A stretch of 64,000 nucleotides of DNA, taken from assembly GCA_002897115.2 (NCBI GenBank), contig BCIH01000012.1:638275-702274 (forward strand), written 5' to 3'. Source of the DNA: Prototheca cutis (lineage: Eukaryota; Chlorophyta; Trebouxiophyceae; Chlorellales; Chlorellaceae). Within the stretch, counting starts at the first letter, position 1; each line of letters begins with the position of its first letter. Shown one piece after another: positions 46,501-58,500 of the stretch. The notes below the pieces were generated by a model that saw nothing but the letters and a program-made list of their open reading frames with translations, searched no databases and was not told where the DNA came from. A program made the position numbers and the translations under genes.

Positions 46501-49500
46501 GGCATGGCCGCGGCGACGGCCGACAAGATGGCGGCCTCGGGCATGGGCGCTCTGAGTCCGGCGACGGGCCTGGCAGCGCTGACTGGGTTGCTCGCCGCGG
46601 GCGCCGCGGCCACCGCCGTGCCCTCCGCAGTCTCTGCCGCGTCGCCTGTCGACTGGAAGACGCTGCTAGCTGCAGGGCCTGCGGTGCCCGGAATATTTGC
46701 GGAGTTCTCTTCGGCGTTTGTGCCCAGGAAGACGACGGCGACAGTGCCTCCGTCTGGCTCCGGGGCCCCCACAGCCCGCCAATCCACCGCGGTGCCAGCA
46801 ATGGATGCGGCAGCGCGGCATGCATTCGTCATCGCAGCGGTCGAGGCCGCCGCGCTGTCGATCGTCGGCTCGGCGGTCGAGCCAGATGCGCCCCTGATGG
46901 CCGCTGGTCTCGACTCGCTGGGGGCGGTGGAGCTCCGCAACTCGCTGCAGAGCTCGCTGGGTGTGGAACTACCCTCCACTCTGGTGTTTGACTACCCGAC
47001 AGTCGACGCCATCACCGGATTCGTGGAGGAGGCATTGGCAGAGTCAGCGGCCGCTGCGGAAGAGGGCGGTGAGCATGAGGATGACTATGATGTCGAGGGT
47101 GACAGTGGCTTCACTTCCTTCCAAGCTGCTGCGTCAATCGCCACCGCCACCACGTCGTCCTCTGCGCAACCCCTGCTCATCGGCGTGCTTGCGGCAGCCA
47201 GCCGGTCGCCCGGCGGCGCGCTGGCGGCGGGCGCTCTCGTGGACAGCGTGTCGCACGTCCCCGTCTCTCGCTGGGACGGTGAGGTGCAGTTAACCCCTGA
47301 CCTGCCTGCGCGGTTCGGAGCCTGGATCGCCGCGACGTACGAGTTTGATGCCGCGGCGTTTTCCACCTCTGCGCCCGAAGCGGCGCTGCTGGACCCACAG
47401 CAGCGCCTGCTGCTGGAGCTCGCTTCCGAAACCCTGGCGGCGCGCCGTGGCGACATGTCCTCTTCGACAAACCTCACCACGTCCGTCGGCGTCTATGTGG
47501 GCATTTCCACGCCCGACTACGCTGACCTAGCTAAAGCGCACTCTGACATCAGCGCCTATTCCGCCACAGGTGAGGACGGTTATTGAAGGGTCGAGTTTGT
47601 TTCTGTGACGGGCCGCCTGCCCGTGTGTGTTTGGGGTCCGGCTGCTCCTGGTTGGATGCAATGAATGACCATCGTCATCAGCCCTGTGACACGAGCGTTC
47701 TTGCCACCCTCGATCCAAAGCGTCCAATCAATCCCTGCAGGTTCGGCGACCAGTGTTGCGGCTGGTCGGGTGAGCTATCTGTGGGGCTTCACGGGCCCCG
47801 CAGTGGCCATCGACACCGCCTGCTCCTCCAGCCTGGTGGGCGCGCACTCGGCGCACCTGGGCATGGCAGCAGACACCAGCGTCGACGCGCTGGTCTCTGG
47901 GGTCAAACTCATCTTGACCCCGGCCACCAGCGCCATGTTCAACCGGGCGGGCATGCTCACGGCCGATGGGCGTTGCAAGACGCTCGACGCTGGCGCTGAT
48001 GGCTACGTCCGCGGCGAAGCCGCTGTGGTGTTGTACCTTGGCAGACTCGATGGACATGCGGCGGGCGTCCAGCCGTCCCAGCCGGTGGTGCTCCTGCGCG
48101 GAACGGGCGTCAATCAGGACGGGCGGTCGTCGACGCTGACGGCGCCCAACGGCCCCGCACAGCAGGCGGTCATCCGTGCGGCGCTGCAGTCTGGCGGACT
48201 GGCGCCAGGGAGTCTGGCTGCCGTGCAGATGCACGGCACGGGAACCCCGCTGGGCGACCCCATCGAGGTCGGTGCCCTGGCGGCGGTGCTGCCGGGCAGT
48301 CGGCTGACCCTGGCAGCGGGCAAGTCCAGTCTGGGCCATACCGAGCCCAGCGCAGGGGTCGTGGGGTTGGCGCATGCGGCGCTGATGCTGGAGGGGCTCG
48401 TTGGCCACCCCATCCTGCACCTCCGGGCCATCAACCCTTACATCGAGGGCAGCCTGGGAGGAAAACGCGCGCCGCGCATGGCCATGCCCCGCGAACCAGC
48501 GGGTTCCCCCGCCCTCGCCCGGCCTGGCTGCGCTGCGGGCGTCAGCTCGTTTGCCTTCCAGGGCACCAATGCGCACGCCCTGCTCGGGCTGCTGGTGCCG
48601 CAGGCCGGTGCCGAGACTTGTCCGCCGCGCTTCTCTGGAAGCGCGGCGGCGACGGCAGCAGTCGCATGGACTGGCAGTCAGTACTACGCCGTGCTGCCTC
48701 CGGCACATGGCATGATTGCTGGCGTCGCTGTTGCTGACAAGATCCGGGTGACGGCTGCGGTGCTCACTTGCCACCCGGCACTGGCCTTCTTCTGGGACCA
48801 CCGCGTCTCGGGCAGGGCCGTGTTCCCTGGTGCTGGTTACCTGGAGATGACTGCTGGTGTCGCCGACACGCTCCTGGGTGGCAACGGCATCCAGGGCATC
48901 GCTGTTACCGGCACCGTGTTTGCCTCGCCCCTGGTGCTTGGTGCCCCGGGCTCCCGTGTGATGCTGGAGTGCACCGTGGACGCCGGTTCGGGTGGCGTGA
49001 CGCTGACAAGCTTGGTAGACGGTGATGACTCGGAGGTGGCACTGGCGACTCCCGCAACGCACGTGCGGACGTCTTTCAGCAAGCTGCTCTCACCCGACAG
49101 CCATGATGACCTGGTGCCAACATGCATCGACTCGGAGCTGGCTGCTTCTAGCGAGCCCGTGGACACGTCGTTCACGTACGCTTCGCTGCGCACCGCCGGG
49201 CTCGAATACGGCCCTGCCTTCCGGCTGTTGCGCGGCGTCAAGCGGGGCGCACGGGGCACCGCGGCAAGCCTCGGTTCGAGGACCTCGGCCGACCAGCAGT
49301 GCTTCCTGATGGACCCCGCGAGCCTGGACAATGGTCTTCAGCTGGGAGCGCTGCTGGAAAACCCAGACGCTCCTACTGGCACCGTATTCCTCCCAGCGGG
49401 TCTCGGCGCACTGGCATTCTCGCACGCGCATCGGCACGTGGGAACCTCTGCGTCACCCGACGGCAAGCTGTTTGCGCTGGCGCGCAAGGCATCAAGAGAA

Positions 49501-52500
49501 GCGGATACTGCGTCCTCGATGTCGCGCGATGTGGCACTGGTCAATGCCTCGGGCAACGCTCTTTGCTCGCTCGACGGCCTGGTCTCGCGGGCCGCCGGCG
49601 GGACGGGCGCTACCGCAGCGGTCATCCCGACCCTGCATGCGCCCGAGGACTTTTTGTATGACATCATGTGGCACGCCGAAGGCACTGTTGTTGCAGCGGG
49701 TACGGCGCCACTGCTGGAGCCTGGGGCCAGTCTTGCTTTGGACCTGGCACGACTGCCCGAGACGGCAGTGCCGGCGGCCGGTCTCCCCGCCGCCGCAGCG
49801 GCACTGACGATCCTGCAGGTCATCGCCACTGACACCGGAGCCGCAACCACCCAAGCGCTGTTTGTCGGCACAAGAAACAGCGAACCCGGCGTGCTCCCGT
49901 ACGCGGGCAGGGCCCCGACGCCAGCCGCAGCGGCGACGGCTGCATTTGCGGCCTGGGGAATGGCGCGTGTTGCGGGCCAGGAGCTTCCGTCCCTGGCCAT
50001 TGCAGGCGTGCGCCGTGATGCCCTTCAGAGTGGCGCTGTTGCTGGATCAACAACGAGTCTGGCAGTTGGGCGTGCGGGTGAAACACCCAAGCCGTTTGAC
50101 GGCTACGGTGCTGCCGAGCGGGGTAACCTGCGGCTGGTGCCCCGACTGGGCCCCAGCAGGGAGGCGCGGAGCACCTTCCCTGCGTTCCAGCTGCTGCCAC
50201 AGCCACGTGGCGCCTTTGCCGGCCTCACTCCCGTGGCCGCGCCGGAGGCGGGTGACCTCAAGCCGGGCCAGGTTATGTTGGATGTCCGAGCGGTCGGCCT
50301 GAACTTTAGGTAAACCTTTTCGTGGGTTCTGAGGTTGCTGTGTTGCGGTAGTGGGATATCTTTGGGGCGATCAGGGGTATTGGGGAGCAATCACATGATG
50401 GACATGCGAGGACGTATGTGCTGGGCGAGCAGTGCCGCTGTGGGTGGTGCCTCCTGCGTCAACCCATTGCTTCTGGCCAGCTGAACCCCTTCTCAACAAT
50501 CAAACAATGACTCAAAACCCCCCGCTCCCCCTTAAAAAAACAACAACAATAACAGGGACGTCCTCAATGTTCTGGGCATGTACCCCGGCGACCCCGGCCC
50601 GCCCGGCGGCGACTGCGCTGCGGTGGTCGTGGCTTCCGGCCCCGAAGCACCTGGGTACCCACGCCTGCCCGTCGGCCTGCCAGTGTTTGGCTTGGCCGGC
50701 GGCTGCCTGGGCAGCCGAGTGGTGGCCTCAGCCAAGACGGTGGTCCCACTGCCGGCGAGCACACTTGCTTTTGAGACCGCAGCCTCCATGCCCACCGTTT
50801 TTGTCACCGTCGATGCCGCGCTTGTGCGTGCTGCGGCGGTGGGCCCCAACGAGCGAGTGCTCGTCCACGCCGCCGCCGGCGGCGTGGGCCTGGCCGCGAT
50901 GCAGCTGCTGACGCACCTGGGCGCCACCGCTGTAGCCACGGCCGGGGGCCCCGCGAAGCGTGCGCTGCTCCGGTCTCTCGGTGTGCGCGACGTCGTCTCG
51001 TCCCGCGACATCGACTTTGTCTCCGAGCTTGCCGAGCTGGGAGGCGTCAGCGTTGTGCTGAACACGCTGACGTCACCCGGCATGGTCGCGGGGAGCCTGG
51101 CGTCGCTCAACCTGGGGGGTCGGCTCGTTGAGATCTCCAAGCGCGACATCTGGAGCGCGGGACGCACCGCGCAGGAGCGTCCCGACGTGTCCTACTCGCT
51201 GGTCGCGGTGGATTTCATGTCGGAGGATGCGCTGCATGCGGCGCTGACACGCGTCGCAACGCACGCTGCCCAAGGCGTACTCGCGCCGCTGCCGTCCATT
51301 TCGCACGGCATGGGCTCCGTCGTCGCCGCGTTGCGCCAGATGTCGCAGGCGCGCCACGTCGGCAAGATCGTCGTGCGCGTCCCTGGCCGGGGCGTCGGGG
51401 TGAATGCTTCGGAATCAAACCCAGCACCCGCGCCTGTGCTCGTCACGGGTGGTCTCGGCACGCTGGGCTCGCTCGTATCTCGCTGGACCGAGCGGGCTGG
51501 CGCGACCCGGGTTGTTCTGGTCAGCCGCACGGGCAAGGGCTCGCTGGGCGCCGATCGCACGGCCCCTGCGACGGCGTCCACGGCCGAGCTCATTGTCCTT
51601 GCGGCCGACACTGGCGCAGCGGCAGACCGCGCCTTGCTCGGCACTGTGCTGAACGGTTCGTGCGCTGCGGTGCTGCATGCTGCGGGCGTGCTGGCGGATG
51701 CGACGCTGGCCAAGCAGACCGCCTCCGGTCTGCGAGCCGCATTCGCGCCCAAGATCGCCGGCGCCCCCCTCGGTGAGCCTGGGAGCGTGTCCTGCACCGC
51801 GTCCCCGGTCCACGTCTTCTTCTCCTCGGTGGCCTCGCTACTGGGGGCGCCCGGCCAGGCCAACTACGCTGCGGCCAATGCCGCGTTAGATGGCCTGGCG
51901 GGCCGCACCGGCGATGCCGGTCTGCGAGCCGTCAGCGTGCAGTGGGGCGCCTGGGCCGGCGGCGGCATGGCCTCGGCCGAAACCGCCGCGCGCGTTGAGC
52001 GCATGGGCATGGGCATGGTTGAACCCGGCAGTGGGCTGGCTGCCCTGGAGGGCATCTTGACCGCCGGGAAGGCGAGCGCATCTCTGGTTACGGCCGCAAA
52101 CCCCTTCAGCTGGCCGCGCTTTGTGGCCAGGTTGGGTGGGCCACAGGCCGCAGCTGCCCTGCCGCTCTTCGCCGACTACGCTCATGCCGGTGCTGCTGGC
52201 GCTGGTGTTGCAGACGATACCGCAAGAGCGAGCGGCGCGACGACAACCGACGCTTTGCCTGCAGGTGGCGTCTCGCGAAGCGGCGTCGAAGCGACGGTCT
52301 CAGATACCGTGGCTTCGGTGTTGGGCGCACAGCTGGGTACCGGGGCCTCACTCATGGAGTCGGGACTCGACTCGCTGGGAGCGGTGGAACTTCGCAACGG
52401 ACTGTCCAAGCGTCTGGGGCTGGAACTTCCGGCTACATTGACCTTTGACTACCCCACCATCGCCGCCATCACCGACTTTGTCGTCGAAAGCATGGGCGGC

Positions 52501-55500
52501 GAAGAAGACCACGATGCCGGTGTGGAGGTCCCGACTGGAGTGCCAGGGACGGCTGTTTCCATGGCACCCGCTGGCCATGGTACCCTCATAGGCTTGGAAG
52601 GCGTTTCGCTGCGGTTCCCCGGCGACATCCGGTCGCTGGCGACATTGCGTGGTGCTCTGACGAGCAACATTGAATTAACGGGCCCCGACCCGGTGGCTCG
52701 CTGGGACGCCGACTTGCTCTACGCCACTTCGGGTGGCGTGGGCAAGGTGTCCACCCGGTTTGCGGCGTACGTGTTTGACACGTTTGCCGCCGACCCGGAG
52801 GCCTTTGGCCTCAGCGTGGCGGAGGCCGCGCAAATGGACCCGCAGCAGCGGCTGCTGCTGGAAACCACGGCCGAAGCCTTTGCCGACGCTGGCATTCCCA
52901 TGTGGTCCCTCGCTGGATCTGCCACGGGCGTCTACGTCGGCTGCATCTGGCTGGAGTACGGCGAGCTGGCGGCGGCCGCGGGCAACCCGACCGGCGCGTA
53001 CCTGGTCACGGGGAACGGCCTGTCCTTCATGACCGGCCGTGTCAGCTACACCTTTGGTCTCGTGGGCCCAAGCGTGCCCACGAACACCGCGTGCTCCTCG
53101 TCGCTCGTCGCCCTGCACCTGGCTGCGGGCGGCCTGCGGGCCGGAGACTGCGGCCTGGCCACCGCTGCCGGGGTCAACGCCATCCTGGCACCCAGCGCCG
53201 CGTCGTCGGCCATGACACAGGTCCATGCCCTGTCACCCGACGGGCGCTGCAAGGCCTTTGGTGCCGAGGCCGACGGCTATGGCCGTGGCGAAGGTTACAT
53301 CTCCGTCGTCCTCAGACCCACCACCACCGGGTCGTTGTCCCGCGACGACAGGGACGGTGCAGTGGAGTCATCTGGCGCGACCGGCGTCCTCGCAACGCAG
53401 GCTTTGCTGGCCGGCTCGGCGGTCAACCAAGACGGGCGGTCCAGCGGGCTGACCGCGCCGCATGGCCCCAGCCAGCAAGCTCTGGTGTCTGCCGCCATGG
53501 CCTCGGCTGGACTGTCGGTGCTGGAGTATGTGTCCACGCACGGCACAGGCACGCCGCTGGGTGACCCCATCGAGTCTGGCGGACTCCGCCGGGCGGTGGT
53601 CGCCCGAGGTGCCCTGGCCGACGCCACGGCAGGCCGCACCTTTACCGTCGGCGCCATCAAGGCGCTGACCGGGCACCTGGAAGGTTCTGCGGGTCTGGCG
53701 GGCCTCCTCCTGGCCCAACTGACCCTGAACGACAGATTTGCCCAGGGGCTCCGTTACAGGTCAGTGCTGTATTTGTGCGGGAGGGTGGGGGTTTCTCGCA
53801 TGGGAATAAGCACGAACCTACCGAATCCAATCTTTCCCGCAATGAGAAACACCCTTTGTCCCCTCCCCACCCCCACAACAACCACACGCAGGAATATCAA
53901 CCCGTACGTGTCCAACTCGCTGCAAGGCCTGGCGGTGCCGTGGCGGCTGCCGCTGCAGAGCGCGCCATCTTCGGCCCGTTCCGCGGGCACCAGCAGCTTT
54001 GGCATGAGCGGCGTCAACGCCCACGCCATCCTGCTGCCCGCTGACAACTGGGCGCAGGGCATCCAGGGCTCGGCCGCTGCAGCGCAGCTGCCCTGGCAGG
54101 CCACCAGCCGGTGCTACGTGGAGGCCCTGACGCCCCAGCACCCTCTGCTGGCACGGTTCAGGCCTACGTCGTCAAAGCGGCGGCTGCAGCTGAGCGTGTC
54201 GCTGCGCAACCCTGGCCTGGCCTTCCTCTGGGACCACCGCATCGGGGGCAGTGCCATCCTGCCTGGCGCGGCGTACCTGGAAACTGCGGTCGCCGCAGGT
54301 GCGCTGCTGTTCAAGGCCTGGGACGCTCCCCGGGCTTTGCTGGTCGGCGCAGCCATCGCCGCACCCTTGGTCCTGCCTTTCACCACAGCAGCATCGCCCG
54401 CGTCGGTCGGTTCCAGCAAGACTGGACCTGGAGCAGCGGCTGCCGGAGACAGCGCTGCCCCGCCGAGCAACCTGGGCCTGGCGGTGCAGATTGACGCGCG
54501 CACGGGCGAGCTGGCCATGCCGTCGCTCGACTGTGACGCTGGAGTTCTCTCTGCCGCCGCACACTTGACGGGTTGCATGGCCCGCGTGGTGGATTTGGGC
54601 GCCGTCGGTGATGCTGGCAGCGCGACAGCCGCATCTTCAAACGCCGTTCTTTCTTCCGACGCGCAACGGGCGGGCTGCCCCGAACCCGTTGANGTCGCGT
54701 TGACGTACGCGCAACTCCGCGCCGCGGGCATGGAGTACGGCCCCGCGTTCCGGCCGCTGCGCGGCACGCGGCGGGGCCGGCGTGGCGCCGCTGCGGCGCT
54801 TGACTTTGGCTCCGCCGATGGTTGCAGCACGGAGCAGTCGGGCTTTTTCGTGCACCCTGCGCTGCTGGACGGCGCCCTGCAGCTCGGCGCGATCGTGCCT
54901 GAAGAGCGCGATGGTATGGCAGAAGACACCGCGTATGTCCCTGCAACCGTGGCCGCCTACGGTGCCTTTGCACGGACGCCTGGAGGCGGTGCACTGTACG
55001 CAGCATCACGGATTGGTGCGGGCACGCCCAGCACAGCCGGCGCGACATTGCGTGACCACGCACTGCTTCCCGCAGCGCACAGCAACAGCGTGCCCTCAGC
55101 GGCACTGGCGGGGCTGGAGGCCAAGCCCATGCGCACGAATGCCCGGGCAGCCATGGAGCTGGCCGCAGCGAAGGCCAAGGCCCTGCCTCCGGCGGCCGAG
55201 TTGTTGTATGAAGTGGCCTGGAACGTCCATGCCGTGCAGCTGGCTTCTGATATGGATAGATTCCCCGATGCCAGCAGCACCACCGCTGCGCTGTTCGGCC
55301 TGGGAGCCACCGGCACCCGTGTCGCCCCAGCCGCAGCGGCAGCTGCCCAGCAGAGCACGGTGGCAACCTTGGCAGCGCTGCAAGGCACGGAGCTGCTCGG
55401 CTTGCCCGGTGTCAAGGCACACACGGCCCTGACCTCGACGGGCCTGGCGCCAGCAGTGCCAAACCAGTCTTCACTGCTGCAGTCTGCAGCGGTGTGGGGT

Positions 55501-58500
55501 GTGCTGCGGGCGTTTGCACAGGAGGCTCCGGCCGTGGCGCACACTGGCACCCAGTGTGCCGGCGTAACCACAGCTGCCCTCGAACTGGTTCCCGAAGGTT
55601 CTTCTGCAACGGTCACAAGTACCGAGCCTTCGGATGGCTATGGCGAGCGGATGGGTGCGTGCACGGTGGCGCGCGCAAGCCTGCTGCCGGCGGCTGTGCC
55701 GCCGGCGCCTTGGCGCGCTTTCCACCTCATGCCCCGTCCCCGTGGCGCGTTTTCGAGCTTGGTGCCTGAGGTGCTGGACGACGCCCCGGCCCACTGGCTC
55801 GATGTCGAAGTCAAGGCTGTCGGCATCAACTTCAGGTGTGTTTTGGGTCTGTTTGTGGTTGCTCTTTGGCCCTTTTTTGGGTGTTCTGGGAAGGATGGGC
55901 TTGGAAAGGACATGGGGTTTGCCACACATCTGCCTGTGTTAGGATGTTGCGGTGCCATTCAAACTTGGAAGAGGTTCTCCGACAACAACTGTAACAACAA
56001 CATCCCTTGTCAATATCACACACACACACACACACACACACACAATGAACACAGGGATGTGCTGAACGTGCTGGGCATGTACCCAGGCGACCCCGGCCCT
56101 CCTGGCGGTGATTTCGCCGGCATGGTGGCCGGCGGCGGCGATGGGTCCAGCCTCCCCCCGGGCACACGCGTGTTTGGTCTGGCGGCGGGCAGCCTGGGCA
56201 CCTCTGTCCGGGCGTCGCCCAAGACCATCGTGGCCGTGCCCGAGTCGCTTTCTTTTGAGGCCGCGGCATCCATGCCCACCGTGTTTGTCACTGTGGACAC
56301 TGCCCTCGAGCGCCTGGCGGCCATCACGCCCGCTGACACGGTGCTCGTTCACGCCGCAGCCGGTGGCGTGGGCCTGGCAGCACTGCAGGTCATCGCCGCC
56401 AATGGCGCGGGGACGCTGGCCACCGCCGGCGGACCTGTGAAGCGCGCGCTGCTCCGGTCGCTGGGCGTGCGCGATGTCCTGGGCAGCCGTGACACTGACT
56501 TTGTCACTGAAGCGGTGGAGTTAGGTGGCGTGGACGTCGTGCTGAATTCGCTGACATCATCCGGCATGGTTGCCGGGAGCTTAGCTGCACTCAACCTGGG
56601 TGGCCGGTTTGTGGAAATCAGCAAGCGGGACATCTGGAGCGCCGGACGTGTGGCGCAGGAGCGGCCAGATGTCGCATACTCCCTGGTTGCGGTGGATTTC
56701 ATGTCGGAGGACGCACTGCACGCGGCACTGACGCGCCTGTCCGCCGGCGTGGCCGCCGGAAGGCTGGCTCCACTGCCAACGGTGGCGCATGGCCTGAGCA
56801 ATGTCACGGCGGCACTGCGCCAGATGTCGCAGGCGCGCCACGTCGGCAAGATCGTCGTCCGTGCCCCGGCCCTGGGAGGCCCGCCCCAGCTCCCAGGTCG
56901 CCCTGGCGAGCTGGAGGGCGCGGTCGCCGTCACCGGCGGACTGGGTACCCTGGGCGCGCAGGTGGCGGCCTGGCTGGCCGCCAATGGTGCTCGGTCGCTC
57001 GTGCTCACGGGCCGCACGGGCCGGAGCAGTTCAATTGCCGACAGTCCGCTGCGCGCACTGCTCGGCGCTTCTTCCGCCCAAGTCGCCGTGGTCGCGGCAG
57101 ACGGCGCGGCCGCGGCAGACGCCGAAACCATCGGCTTGCTCGGCCGACCGGCGTATGGCTCGGCGACCTCCGCCCGGCATCTGGCGGCAGTTTTGCACGC
57201 TGGCGGCGTGCTGGCGGACGGAACACTCGGCAAGCAGAGCGCGCAAAGCGTGCGTGCTGCGTTTGCGCCAAAGGCATTTGCGCTCGAGGCATTGGCACGG
57301 GCTGCCGGTCCCGGCACGCCACATGTCCTGTTTTCTTCTGTTGCCGCACTGCTGGGTTCACCCGGGCAGACCAACTATGCGGCGGCGAATGCGGTGCTGG
57401 ACGCGGCGGCCTCTGCGCACCAGGGCGCGGGCGTCGTCTCTGCCAGCGTGCAGTGGGGCGCCTGGGCCGGCGCCGGCATGGCGGCCGGCGACGCATCCAC
57501 CGCTGCCCGCGTGGAGCGCACGGGCATGGCGCTCGTGACCCCGGAGGAAGGGCTGCGGGTGCTACGCAGTGCGCTGCTGTTTGCGACACCGGCCGTCATC
57601 GCCGCTGTGCCATTTGCATGGCAGCGCATGCTGGCCCGGTTCACGACCGCGACGGTGCCTGCACTGTTCTCCGAGTTTGTCTCGGCAATCGCCGGTGCAG
57701 CCACCGGGGGCAAGTCAAGGCGCCGCGGCGCTGCTGGCAGCGCAGGTGCCGGCACCTCCACCGCTGACATCAAGGCCGGGGTCACCTCCGCAGTGGCCGA
57801 GGCCGTGCGGTCGATCGTGGGCGCCGAAGTGGGCGGCTCCGACCCGCTCATGTCTGCGGGTCTCGACTCGCTCGGCGCAGTGGAGCTCAAGAACGGCCTT
57901 GAGTCGCGGTTTGGCGTCTCGCTGCCGGCAACCGTCGTGTTTGACTACCCCACCATCGAGGCGTTGGGCGGCTTCATCCGCACGGCCATGCCCGACGATG
58001 AGGAAGAGGAGGGTGGTGACGCTGCCGGGGTCGAATCTGGCGATGACAACCTGGGAATGGGGCATGGAGGGACTGCGAGCCCACGCGGCGGCGACGTAAT
58101 GCTGAGCCCACGCGCAGGCGGCCAGGCGACACAGTCGGGCGCGCTGGCGCTGCTGGCTTCTGCGAGCCGCATCCGCGGCTCTGCGCTGCTGTCGCTGGAC
58201 CCGGTTGACGTCATCACGCCCGTGCCACTGTCGCGCTGGGACCTGGAACTCCAGCCCGGCCAGCCGGCGAGGTTTGGCGGGTTTATGCCTGCCATCGACC
58301 TGTTTGATGCCGGGTTGTTTGGCCTGCAGGGCACTGAGGCGGAACTCATGGACCCCCAGCAGCGGCTGGTGCTGGAGGCGGCGCAGGAGGCCTGCACCGC
58401 CGCGCCGCCGGCCAGCCGCCGCATGGCGGTGGCCGTCGGTATCGCCTCGGCCGAGTACAACAGCTCGCTTGTCCCGGCATTTGTCCCCAGCGTCAGTGCA

